DNA from: CAVQGF01 sp045807945
GTDB taxonomy: Bacteria > Acidobacteriota > Terriglobia > Terriglobales > Acidobacteriaceae
Reading direction: 5' to 3'
Length of the DNA stretch: 22,259 nt
Assembly: GCA_045807945.1 (NCBI GenBank)
Contig: JBJMGI010000120.1
Span: 1 to 22,259, forward strand
Below are positions 15,898 through 22,259 of this stretch, piece by piece; within the stretch, counting starts at the first letter, position 1, and each line of letters begins with the position of its first letter. The position numbers and the translations under genes are program-made. A model generated the notes under the pieces. The model did not search any database and was not told where the DNA came from. It saw only the letters and a program-made list of their open reading frames with translations.

Positions 15898-16113
15898 TTT
15901 CTTTGCCGCTCTTACCCCCACGGTTGATCATTGCGCTTCTTAGCGGCGGGGACTTCTTGTAATACAGCGCCCCGAACGCGCCCGACTCGCTCGCTCGAAT
16001 ACGCACGTCAGCGTGTCTATGACTCTTTTCACGTATTTCAGCCTGTGACAACTGCTAGTTCACTGTTTAACAGCCGGCAAAGAATATTGAACAGCTACGT
16101 ACGGAGGAGAAAC
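15898..16113 (+). other. Intergenic region with possible operator repeats
   Basis: No gene is supported here. GCCGCT (15905-15910) and AGCGGC (15942-15947) are inverted repeats 31 bases apart. CTGTTTAACAG (16063-16073) is a perfect palindrome, and its right arm TTTAACAG recurs as TTGAACAG at 16087-16094, 21 bases away, or two helical turns. This lies just before the next gene and may be an operator; I cannot name a regulator. Confidence 0.25.
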
Positions 16114-16701
16114 ATGAGACCGAATGTTCGAGCCCTAGGATCATTGATGCTGTTGCTGCTGGCCGTTGTAAGCAGTTGCCCGGCGCAAACTGCTTCGGAC
16201 GAGGAAACTACCTTTTTTGACAAATGGATAAAGCTAAGGGCCACCGACTTCATCGTCAGCGCGATGGCGGGTGTAGATTCCGAGATCGAAAGCCTTCGCG
16301 CCGGTATACGAGCTGACAAGCCGCACCTTTTGGCAGAAGCGATGAACTTCACGGAGAGCGAGTCAAAGATCTTCTGGCCGGTGTACCGCAAGTACGAAGG
16401 CGATCTCACTTCAATCAATTATCAGCGAGTCGCACTCAACAGGGAATATGCATTGAAAAACAACAGTCTGACGGACCGCGAGGCGAAATCGATGCTCGAC
16501 AAAGCGCTCAGTCTGGAATCCGGCCGCGTGCAACTCAAGAAAGATTATGCGCAGGAGTTTCAAAGAAAAGGACTGTCCGCGACGAGCACGGCAAGGTTCT
16601 TCCAACTCGAAGACCGGCTCGATGCAATGCTGGATCTGAAGCTTGTTGCGGAGCTTCCCTCGTCACTAGCAAGAAAGGATCTAAAAGCGGAGTCGAAATG
16701 A
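16114..16701 (+). CDS. Exported helical Spy/CpxP-like protein of unknown function
   Basis: A 195-residue exported protein. MRPNVRALGSLMLLLLAVVS then SCPAQ is a signal sequence; Cys22 could allow lipid attachment, otherwise cleavage after Ala-Gln is likely. The mature part is predicted mostly helical, with the pattern AEAMNFTESESKIFWPVY-KYE, ALNREYALKNNSLTDREAKS and ARFFQLEDRLDAMLDLKL. I associate this FWPVY...LTD...FFQ-E-LD pattern with a widespread uncharacterised family resembling periplasmic Spy/CpxP chaperones. I chose ATG 16114 because GGAGGAG lies six bases before it and the signal peptide begins there; the open frame extends left to 15931, but that part is Arg-rich and non-coding in appearance. 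A role in envelope stress is inference only. Confidence 0.75.
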   Translation: MRPNVRALGSLMLLLLAVVSSCPAQTASDEETTFFDKWIKLRATDFIVSAMAGVDSEIESLRAGIRADKPHLLAEAMNFTESESKIFWPVYRKYEGDLTSINYQRVALNREYALKNNSLTDREAKSMLDKALSLESGRVQLKKDYAQEFQRKGLSATSTARFFQLEDRLDAMLDLKLVAELPSSLARKDLKAESK

Positions 16702-16820
16702 TGTTTGCGCTGACCCGACCGATGAGCAGGCCAACGGACTCATCCAACGCAAGCTGACAGAATTGCCAGTATTCGAAATCGCAGAGCCCAACCTAATATC
16801 GTTAGCCAACTGAGATCGCC

Positions 16821-17351
16821 GTGAAAACCTTCATAGCGGCAGCGCTATTTGCACTCAGCACATTCGCCGCTAACTCGACAAAGACTCCAACCATAGCGCC
16901 CGTACTGTTACGGAACGCCCGCATGGAATATCCGGCCAACTATAACGTCAGGGTCCAGTACGGCAATGGGATCGTCTCGAAATGGACACCCTCTCGCTCT
17001 GTAGTCATTACTCGCGTCCAGGTATCGGCGAAGACTGTCTTCTTAAACTATGACAGCGTCACCGGGACATACTCACCTTGTAGTTCGCCAACTCCACAAT
17101 TGCTACTGAGCAACGGCACCGTCAGCTTCGCTTACAACTTGCCTAACCTCACGTCAACGACTACAAGTCCTACCGCAAACGAGCTCACGGGATCCAGCGA
17201 TTCAGGTGTCGTGCGTATTCCTTTTCCGCCAGGCAGACCAATCAGTCTGAAGTTTAGCTATGACGGTTTGACGTGCAGCAGTCCTGGCTCTGAACTCAAC
17301 ATTAATGTGCAGTACACAGCGGTCATGCAGCAGGAGGAGCAGAATCCATGA
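16821..17351 (+). CDS. Secreted hypothetical protein with two cysteines
   Basis: I do not recognise this 176-residue protein. The GTG start gives a signal peptide, MKTFIAAALFALSTFAANS. The mature part is rich in Ser, Thr, Pro and Val with alternating hydrophobic residues, suggesting beta structure, and contains only two cysteines (Cys87 in YSPCSSP and Cys152 in LTCSSPG) that could form a disulfide after export. A FAYNLPNL segment and SLKFSYDGL suggest a small beta sandwich. The stop overlaps the ATG of the following lipoprotein gene (ATGA), so the two are probably co-translated and act together in the envelope. Confidence 0.65.
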   Translation: MKTFIAAALFALSTFAANSTKTPTIAPVLLRNARMEYPANYNVRVQYGNGIVSKWTPSRSVVITRVQVSAKTVFLNYDSVTGTYSPCSSPTPQLLLSNGTVSFAYNLPNLTSTTTSPTANELTGSSDSGVVRIPFPPGRPISLKFSYDGLTCSSPGSELNINVQYTAVMQQEEQNP

Positions 17352-18274
17352 GAACTCGAAGAGATCTAGTCTGCATTTCGATCTTAGCGGTATTGATCCT
17401 GGGGGGATGCGCAAAGAAGTCGGCGACATCGGAAAATAGCACCCCGGAAACTCAATCGGCGAACACAACTCAGCCGGTTGCTAGTACCAACCCTGAGCCG
17501 CCTGCTGCGGCGAGCCCAGCTCCTGAAACAACAGCCCCGCCGGCCATGGTGCCAGAGCCCGAGACGGCCTCAGCATCACCGAGGGCAACGGAAGGGGCTG
17601 CGCCAAAGCCGACGGAAAGAGCAGCAACCGCGGTGCCGAATTCGGATGCTGCCGTGGAAAAAACTCAACCACCGCCACCGCCGATCGTGATTCCAGCGGG
17701 TACCCCGATCGTCGTGCGATTAGACAAGACTATAAGCACCAAAACGGCTACACCAGGATCCTCCTTCACTGCAACTGTGACGAAGCCCCTCGTGACCCGG
17801 CGAGGGACAATAGTACCCAAGAGCTCGCGTGCGGAGGGCGTCGTGGTGACATCCAAGAGTCCCGGGAAGTTCAAAGGTGAAGGTGCACTCACAGTGAAGA
17901 TGACGAAGCTAACCGTCCAAGAAATCACCTATCCTGTGGTTGCGAAGCCCTTCACGGTCGCTCTCGCAGGCAAGGGGAAGCGCAGCGGTTTGCTCATCGG
18001 CGGCGGCGCTGCCGCTGGAGCTTTGATCGGTGGCCTTGCTGGGGGAGCCAAGGGAGCGGCAATCGGTGCCCTTTCGGGTGGAGGAGCCGGAACTGCTGGA
18101 GCCGCATTGACGGGGAACAGCGAATTGGACCTGCCTGTGGAAACGGCTGTCGTTTTCGAGTTAGTAGAACCGATCACGTTGCAATCGCAACCTCTCAGCG
18201 GTACTGCGAACAAGAGCGCGGAACCCGCAACTCCGGAGCAGCAATCAAATGCGCCGGTGCCATCGACAAAATGA
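17348..18274 (+). CDS. Lipoprotein with proline-rich linker and glycine-zipper segment
   Basis: A 308-residue lipoprotein. The signal RDLVCISILAVLILGGC has a good lipobox ending in Cys21. Residues 22-112 are a low-complexity Pro/Ala/Thr/Glu linker, long enough to reach through the periplasm. Residues 113-205 form a folded domain beginning IVIPAGTPIVVRLDKTIS with GTIVPKSSRAEGVV. Residues 214-255 are a glycine-zipper (LLIGGGAAAGALIGGLAGG and onward) that could insert in or pack against a membrane. The tail is again Pro/Ala-rich. I associate this build with acidobacterial proteins of unknown role. Coupling to the secreted protein before it suggests a shared structure. A hairpin without a T tract follows at 18302-18320. 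Confidence 0.75.
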   Translation: MRTRRDLVCISILAVLILGGCAKKSATSENSTPETQSANTTQPVASTNPEPPAAASPAPETTAPPAMVPEPETASASPRATEGAAPKPTERAATAVPNSDAAVEKTQPPPPPIVIPAGTPIVVRLDKTISTKTATPGSSFTATVTKPLVTRRGTIVPKSSRAEGVVVTSKSPGKFKGEGALTVKMTKLTVQEITYPVVAKPFTVALAGKGKRSGLLIGGGAAAGALIGGLAGGAKGAAIGALSGGGAGTAGAALTGNSELDLPVETAVVFELVEPITLQSQPLSGTANKSAEPATPEQQSNAPVPSTK

Positions 18275-18607
18275 ACTTGTGCTGATGGAGGCTCCCAACT
18301 TCTCGCCAGAAAGTGGCGGGGATTTGGAAAGTAACGGTTGAACCCGATTGTCACAAACACGTGTCCTCCAGGTGTGCCCTCATGCCACTTTTAGAGCTCA
18401 TGCTCCGACTTACATTGGATCCACGTACCCACTCCCACAGTTCACGAAACGCACGGGTCTCTCCCGACCCGACTGGCAACGTTGACAGTAGTTTGCACTT
18501 CCATCCTTTTCCATACTACGCACGCCAAGAGAATCGAAGCAACAACGCAGCCGTGCCAACAAGGCAAAGATGGGAGCTCTTGCTGCACGGCTGAGTGGTG
18601 AATCGAA
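18275..18607 (+). other. Intergenic leader region with hairpins
   Basis: No convincing gene is seen in these 333 bases. A stem of seven pairs, one of them G:U, at 18302-18308/18314-18320 (loop GAAAG) follows the lipoprotein gene but lacks a T run, so it is at best a weak terminator. CAGCCGTGC (18548-18556) and GCACGGCTG (18585-18593) are perfect nine-base inverted repeats 28 bases apart, ending 14 bases before the next start codon. They could form a leader stem-loop or a protein-binding site. A TTGACA at 18484 has no convincing -10 at the right distance. Confidence 0.35.
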
Positions 18608-19024
18608 ATGAATGAGATGCTTCAGCGCGTATGGGACAACCTCATCGGCCGGACTTCCGGGCCAATGAATTTCCGGCTGATCATTCAGCCGGCAGTCGCA
18701 ATCTTCATCGCGATCCGCGCAGGACTCAATGACGCGCGGGAAGGCCGACCGGCTTTCTTTTGGGCAGCTCTATCGAATCGTGCTTATCGGCCCGAGTTGT
18801 TGCGACAAGGTTGGAAAGACGTCGGGAAGGTGTTCATCCTGGCCATAGTTCTGGACTCGATCTATCAGCTCATTGTTCATGGTGGAGTTTACGTCCTGGA
18901 ACTGCTCATCACCGCAGTCGTATTGGCAATTGTTCCCTATGTTCTTGTTCGCGGCCCTGTCAATCGCATCGCGCGAACGAAACAAAGCGGGGAGCGAGTT
19001 ACCCAAAAAATGAAGGCGTCCTAA
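18608..19024 (+). CDS. Small inner-membrane protein of unknown function
   Basis: A 138-residue protein with three probable membrane segments (about 22-39, 74-92 and 95-114) and charged ends. The loop NDAREGRPAFFWAALSNRAY between the first two is conserved-looking, and YVLVRGPVNRIAR closes the last helix on what should be the cytoplasmic side. I recognise no catalytic motif. ATG 18608 has only a weak upstream ribosome-binding sequence; ATG at codon 4 is an alternative. It is 33 bases before the next gene and on the same strand, so it may be the first gene of the redox cluster that follows. Confidence 0.65.
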   Translation: MNEMLQRVWDNLIGRTSGPMNFRLIIQPAVAIFIAIRAGLNDAREGRPAFFWAALSNRAYRPELLRQGWKDVGKVFILAIVLDSIYQLIVHGGVYVLELLITAVVLAIVPYVLVRGPVNRIARTKQSGERVTQKMKAS

Positions 19025-19057
19025 CACTTTTAATAACCATCCCTGAGGAGAACAAAC

Positions 19058-19666
19058 ATGGCGACGCACGCAATCCCCAAAGCCGCTCCACCAAAGCCGC
19101 AGCTCGTACCAAAGCAAGACAACGACTGGAGCAAGCCGGCCGCAGTGGCCCTCCCGAAAGAAGGGTATTTCGGGCTCGAACAGGGGACTTATGGTCCTCT
19201 CTTTCCTCGCACGCCCGCGTGTTATGGATTCACGATCATCGCGAAGGTCAAGCCTGGAAGAGAGGCAGCAATGCTGTCGTACGCGAACACGGTTGAGACG
19301 GCGTTGAAGGGCGATCCGGACTTCCTGGCCCCATTGAAGCTGCACTACCTCAAGTGGGTCCTTTTCGACATCGGCAACGACAAATATTTCATGTACCAGG
19401 GAATCTTCGATACCGACTTCGACAAGTACACCGATGACGCGGTAGCCCTATTCACCAAGTCAGGCGTGTCCACCGCTTTCGAGAACCTCGAGGGATTTCC
19501 CGAAGATTGGAGAACGAACATTCCGGCCTTCAGCAAATTCGTTCGCGAACATCACCGCCCGAGTTTCATGGAATATGGCGAATACCCGTATGTAAGTGCT
19601 GATGAGATCAAGAAGGCGCTCAAGCTGAAGAAGGCCTTTTCAGAGGTGCTGGACCAAATGCAGTGA
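19058..19666 (+). CDS. Probable dimeric alpha/beta-barrel protein, function unknown
   Basis: A 202-residue cytoplasmic protein without signal peptide. After a Pro/Lys-rich N-terminus (1-33), residues 54-118 run CYGFTIIAKVKPGREAAMLS ... LKLHYLKWVLFDIGNDKYFM YQGIFDTDFDKYTDDAVALF. The pattern of a strand, PGRE helix, LHYxKW strand and a strand reporting an acidic DTDFDKY turn resembles ferredoxin-like alpha/beta barrels related to Dyp-type peroxidases, but no haem ligand can be assigned. The start at 19058 is supported by GAGGAG eight bases before. The next gene, a flavoprotein, begins 22 bases after the stop, suggesting one transcription unit and perhaps a shared redox role. Confidence 0.65.
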   Translation: MATHAIPKAAPPKPQLVPKQDNDWSKPAAVALPKEGYFGLEQGTYGPLFPRTPACYGFTIIAKVKPGREAAMLSYANTVETALKGDPDFLAPLKLHYLKWVLFDIGNDKYFMYQGIFDTDFDKYTDDAVALFTKSGVSTAFENLEGFPEDWRTNIPAFSKFVREHHRPSFMEYGEYPYVSADEIKKALKLKKAFSEVLDQMQ

Positions 19667-19688
19667 ATATCAGCAACGGGATCTTGCA

Positions 19689-21113
19689 ATGACCGATTCC
19701 TATGATCTTGTCGTGATCGGAGCAGGGCCGGCAGGAGAGAGTGCGGCCGAGTTGGCCACGTTCTTTGGCCACCGCTCGGCCGTGATCGAGAAGGCCCGGC
19801 CAGGTGGAACTGTGACGACGACCGGCGGAGCGCCGACCAAAACACTTCGCGAAGCGGCCCTCTATTTTTCTGGCTTATCACATGGCGACGTTTATGGCGT
19901 GCGGATGTCAGCGCCCCCGGAGGTCGCCCTCGAGATCATCCGCAAACGCACATGGGCAGTCTGCGAGCTGCTGCAAAAGTTGACAGCGGAAAACATTGCA
20001 AAGAACAACGTGGACTATTTCCAGGGAACAGCGCGGCTCGATCAAAGCGGCAGCGTGACAATCACCGGGGCTGATGGGCAGAAGCGAAACTTACGCGCGA
20101 AAACGACCCTGATCGCGACCGGCTCCCGACCTTTTCATCCGACAAATATTTCCTTCGACATTCCGGGAGTGTGCGACACCGACACCATCCTTTTTCGCGG
20201 TCGGGTGCCGAAAGACATACTCATCGTTGGCGGTGGTCCGGTGGGCGTGGAGTTTGCCACGATATGCCATGCCTTAGGGGCAAAGGTCACGGTCCTAGAT
20301 CGCGCGACACGCTTGATGAGCATGATGGATGGCGAAGTCTCGGGATATATGGAAAGGCTCTTTAAAAAATGGGGCATCTCAGTCCTGTTCGGTGCGATGG
20401 CAGAAAACATTGCCGCAAAGGGTGACGGCTTAGAAGTAAAACTCTCGACGGGGATGCAGCTTTTTGCGGACACTGTCCTCTTCGCTGCCGGCCGCGTTGC
20501 CAACACAGAAGGCCTGGGACTCGAGAGCGCTGGCGTTGCGCTGGATTCTCGCGGCCGAATCGTCGTGGACGAGAACTTTCGCAGTTCTGTGGAAAGCATT
20601 TACGCCGCGGGCGATGTCCTAGGACCCACTCTTGCATCGATCGCGATGGAGCAGGGGCGAGTCGCTATCTGTCACGCATTTGGGATCCCGTTCGAGGGAA
20701 CCGTTGATCCAAGTCCGGTCTCTGCGGTTTATGGCGTGCCGGAGGTCTCGGGAGCAGGGCTCACTGAGGAGCAGTGCCGTGACAAAGGACTGGATTATGA
20801 GGTTGGGCGTGCTGACCTCAGTCACACTCCACGGGGAGCCATCGCAGGTCGCGGCGGGCTCCTGAAACTGATTTTTCTTCGGGCCGACCGCAAATTGATT
20901 GGCGTTCACTGCATCGGTGATATTGCCTCGGAGGTTGTGGGCATCGGCCAGATGCTCATTCGTTGCGGTGGAACGATGAACACCGTGGCGAACATGTCAA
21001 TGAACACGCCGACCTACAGCTACGCATATAAGTACGCCGCGTTCGATGGTCTTCGAAAATGTGCGGGTTCCGCGAGGCAAGAACAGGTGGTTCAAACAGT
21101 GGCGGGGAACTGA
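19689..21113 (+). CDS. SthA-like FAD/NAD(P) pyridine-nucleotide oxidoreductase lacking redox cysteines
   Basis: A 474-residue flavoprotein of the pyridine-nucleotide disulfide oxidoreductase family. The FAD-binding GAGPAG is at 11-16, the NAD(P)-binding VGGGPVGVEFATICH segment near 180, the second FAD motif IYAAGDVLG near 310, and the dimer domain ends in NMSMNTPTYSYAYKYAAFDGL. The C-terminal part resembles soluble transhydrogenase SthA (NYPTMAEAYRVAALNGL in that family). The usual redox-cysteine segment is here GGTVTTTGGAPTKTLREAAL (39-58), with no cysteine at either position, so dithiol chemistry is excluded. It could move hydride between pyridine nucleotides or reduce an unknown acceptor. 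Neighbours of unknown function suggest a specialised redox role instead of housekeeping. Confidence 0.85.
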   Translation: MTDSYDLVVIGAGPAGESAAELATFFGHRSAVIEKARPGGTVTTTGGAPTKTLREAALYFSGLSHGDVYGVRMSAPPEVALEIIRKRTWAVCELLQKLTAENIAKNNVDYFQGTARLDQSGSVTITGADGQKRNLRAKTTLIATGSRPFHPTNISFDIPGVCDTDTILFRGRVPKDILIVGGGPVGVEFATICHALGAKVTVLDRATRLMSMMDGEVSGYMERLFKKWGISVLFGAMAENIAAKGDGLEVKLSTGMQLFADTVLFAAGRVANTEGLGLESAGVALDSRGRIVVDENFRSSVESIYAAGDVLGPTLASIAMEQGRVAICHAFGIPFEGTVDPSPVSAVYGVPEVSGAGLTEEQCRDKGLDYEVGRADLSHTPRGAIAGRGGLLKLIFLRADRKLIGVHCIGDIASEVVGIGQMLIRCGGTMNTVANMSMNTPTYSYAYKYAAFDGLRKCAGSARQEQVVQTVAGN

Positions 21114-21171
21114 TTTTGAGCGATCCGCCTCCGCTGGTTGTGCCAGTCGTTAACCGATCGATCTGAACGTC

Positions 21172-21178
21172 AAAGGAG
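21172..21178 (+). promoter_or_regulatory. Strong ribosome-binding site fixing the start of the last gene
   Basis: AAAGGAG, eight bases before ATG 21187, is a near-ideal Shine-Dalgarno sequence and sets the start of the gene that runs off the right edge. Confidence 0.7.
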
Positions 21179-21186
21179 ATCTACAT

Positions 21187-22259
21187 ATGCCAACGCTTCA
21201 GGAAGTTGTACCCGCCACGGTGCCACCCGATACGCCGACAGCCGGGCTCGCGGGTCGCGCCACAAGAACCGCACGGACTTATAACCAACTCCATGCGCCA
21301 CGAAAATATGAGGCCAGAAAGCGTCGGTTCAGCGTGTACTGGACCTGGAGTTACCCGTGGGAGGCGAATCGCGACGCGAGCGAATTAGATAACCGCTTCT
21401 CGACCATGACCGAGGTCAGGCGTGTAGGGTGGCCCAATTACGAGTCAGTCGAGTACTCAGAGGAAATGTTTCTCCAAGGGATTGCCGGCACGCTCGAGTT
21501 GTTTCACTTGTCGCTAGTGGACTTCCAGAACCTGATCGGTGAGGTCACGGGACAACCCGTGGCTGTTTATCAGCGTATCGACCAGGCGGGACGGCGCTTG
21601 CCGATCGACGAACGCATCCTCGCGGACACGGACACGCTCATGGTATTCGGCCTGGACCACATGATTACGGAACAGGAAGCATCTCCGGACGAGATAGAAG
21701 CCCTGCAGAACTTCCTCAGGCGCGACGGCACTTGCCTGATCCTCGGTCCTCATCATGACGTCGGCGTCTCAGAAGACCAGAAACAGCGCAACATGGAATA
21801 CGCCCACCACGGGGACCCATTGGTGCCGCGACAGCAGCGGTTTGGGAAATACACACGCTCCGTAATGAAGGGGCTGGGCGTGCCGGTTGAAAACCGATAC
21901 GGTCTGCGCCCTGCCACTGTCGAGGGGACAACGCGAACGGTTCCGCTTTCAGTCGCGAAGGACTTAGATACGCGGGGCTGGATGACCGACGTCGCCACGT
22001 TCGTGTTTCACATGCACCTGCCGCAATATGCGGTCACTACGGATGATCCAAAAGCCATCCATGTACTGGCTCGACAACCGATCGATATGTCAAAGCCGCA
22101 TCCGTTCGCCGAAGCGGGAAACCGTGAATTCAACATGTTCCTCTGGATGCCGCCAAACGGCGAGCGGGCCGGAGACATTTTGCTCGCAGACTCCACGATC
22201 TTCACGACATTGTTCGGCGGCGATGCGAGCCTGCATCATTTCTGGAAGAATCTCGCGAC
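21187..22259 (+). CDS. Unrecognised large protein, 3'-truncated by the window edge
   Basis: The frame is open for 357 codons from ATG 21187 to the end. There is no signal peptide or membrane segment. After a disordered start, residues 45-100 contain SVYWTWSYPWEANRD and VGWPNYESVEYSEEMFLQGI. A central alpha/beta region (about 145-205) has TLMVFGLDHMI, an acidic helix and FLRRDGTCLILGPHHDVG, resembling the strand-helix-strand of class I glutamine-amidotransferase-like (ThuA/DUF4350-type) folds, but no catalytic Cys-His-Glu triad can be assigned. Histidines are frequent (HHDVG, YAHHGDP, FHMHLPQYA, LHHFW), hinting at metal or cofactor binding. It follows the flavoprotein by 73 bases. I cannot name it. 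Confidence 0.7.
   Translation, partial: MPTLQEVVPATVPPDTPTAGLAGRATRTARTYNQLHAPRKYEARKRRFSVYWTWSYPWEANRDASELDNRFSTMTEVRRVGWPNYESVEYSEEMFLQGIAGTLELFHLSLVDFQNLIGEVTGQPVAVYQRIDQAGRRLPIDERILADTDTLMVFGLDHMITEQEASPDEIEALQNFLRRDGTCLILGPHHDVGVSEDQKQRNMEYAHHGDPLVPRQQRFGKYTRSVMKGLGVPVENRYGLRPATVEGTTRTVPLSVAKDLDTRGWMTDVATFVFHMHLPQYAVTTDDPKAIHVLARQPIDMSKPHPFAEAGNREFNMFLWMPPNGERAGDILLADSTIFTTLFGGDASLHHFWKNLA

Noticed and set aside
15842..16051. Minus-strand ORF ending in VGVEPTTLRLTDGG
   Set aside because: Its C-terminal half is the antisense of the tRNA-Asn 3' fragment, a common spurious gene call; the rest has no coding features.
15931..16113. Longer start for the Spy-like exported protein
   Set aside because: The extension is Arg-rich, hides the signal peptide, and ATG 16114 has a well-placed GGAGGAG.
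16702..16813. Open frame containing TDEQANGLIQRKLTELPVF between the Spy-like and secreted-protein genes
   Set aside because: It has no start codon or ribosome-binding site and is only about 35 codons; it could be a decayed C-terminus but cannot be supported.
18313..18594. 93-codon ORF in the gap before the small membrane protein
   Set aside because: No ribosome-binding site, composition unlike neighbours, and it spans the inverted repeat of the leader.
21172..21189. Resemblance of the leader of the last gene to a common expression-vector ribosome-binding region
   Set aside because: AAGGAGATCTACATATG differs by one base from a well-known vector leader, but flanking sequence is continuous genomic-type coding DNA with no vector features, so chance similarity of a strong site is the better explanation.

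Overview
The window looks like chromosomal DNA of a GC-rich Gram-negative bacterium, most likely an acidobacterium. This rests on remembered resemblance, not a search: the Asp-Arg-rich secreted protein, the integrase style, the two-component/RND operon and several secreted proteins of unknown role all fit that phylum. Genes are dense, with many 1-4 base stop/start overlaps. There is no rRNA and no CRISPR array.

Layout, left to right. (1) 1-4117: a plus-strand operon with the 3' part of an APC-family permease, a ROK-family sugar kinase, a SIS-domain protein equal to the isomerase half of GlmS, and an aldo/keto reductase. Permease, kinase and SIS gene overlap at their stop/start codons, which suggests uptake, phosphorylation and deamination of an amino sugar. 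A perfect hairpin at 4121-4146 ends the operon. (2) 4164-4793, minus strand: a secreted low-complexity protein. It is divergent from (3) 5031-14500: a CpxR-like response regulator, a CpxA-like sensor kinase, a lipoprotein-type membrane fusion protein and two RND pump subunits resembling MdtB and MdtC. All junctions except kinase/fusion protein are 4-base overlaps, so sensing and efflux appear to form one operon. A GTAAA-N5-GTGAA direct repeat sits over the predicted promoter, and the divergent secreted gene recalls cpxP-cpxRA. No TolC-type outer-membrane gene is present.

(4) 14529-15897: a small integration scar. It holds an initiator tRNA-fMet with its own promoter and terminator, an N-terminally truncated tyrosine recombinase, a frameshifted N-terminal fragment of an M13-type metallopeptidase, and the 3' half of a tRNA-Asn cut at the anticodon loop, the typical footprint of a tRNA-targeting integrative element.

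(5) 16114-18274: three exported proteins: a helical Spy/CpxP-like protein, a secreted two-cysteine protein, and a proline-rich/glycine-zipper lipoprotein coupled to it by an ATGA overlap. (6) 18608-22259: a small membrane protein, a probable dimeric alpha/beta-barrel protein, an SthA-like flavoprotein that has lost both redox cysteines, and a large unrecognised protein running off the window. Genes of region 6 share strand and strong ribosome-binding sites and may form an undescribed redox-related locus, the least explained part of the window.
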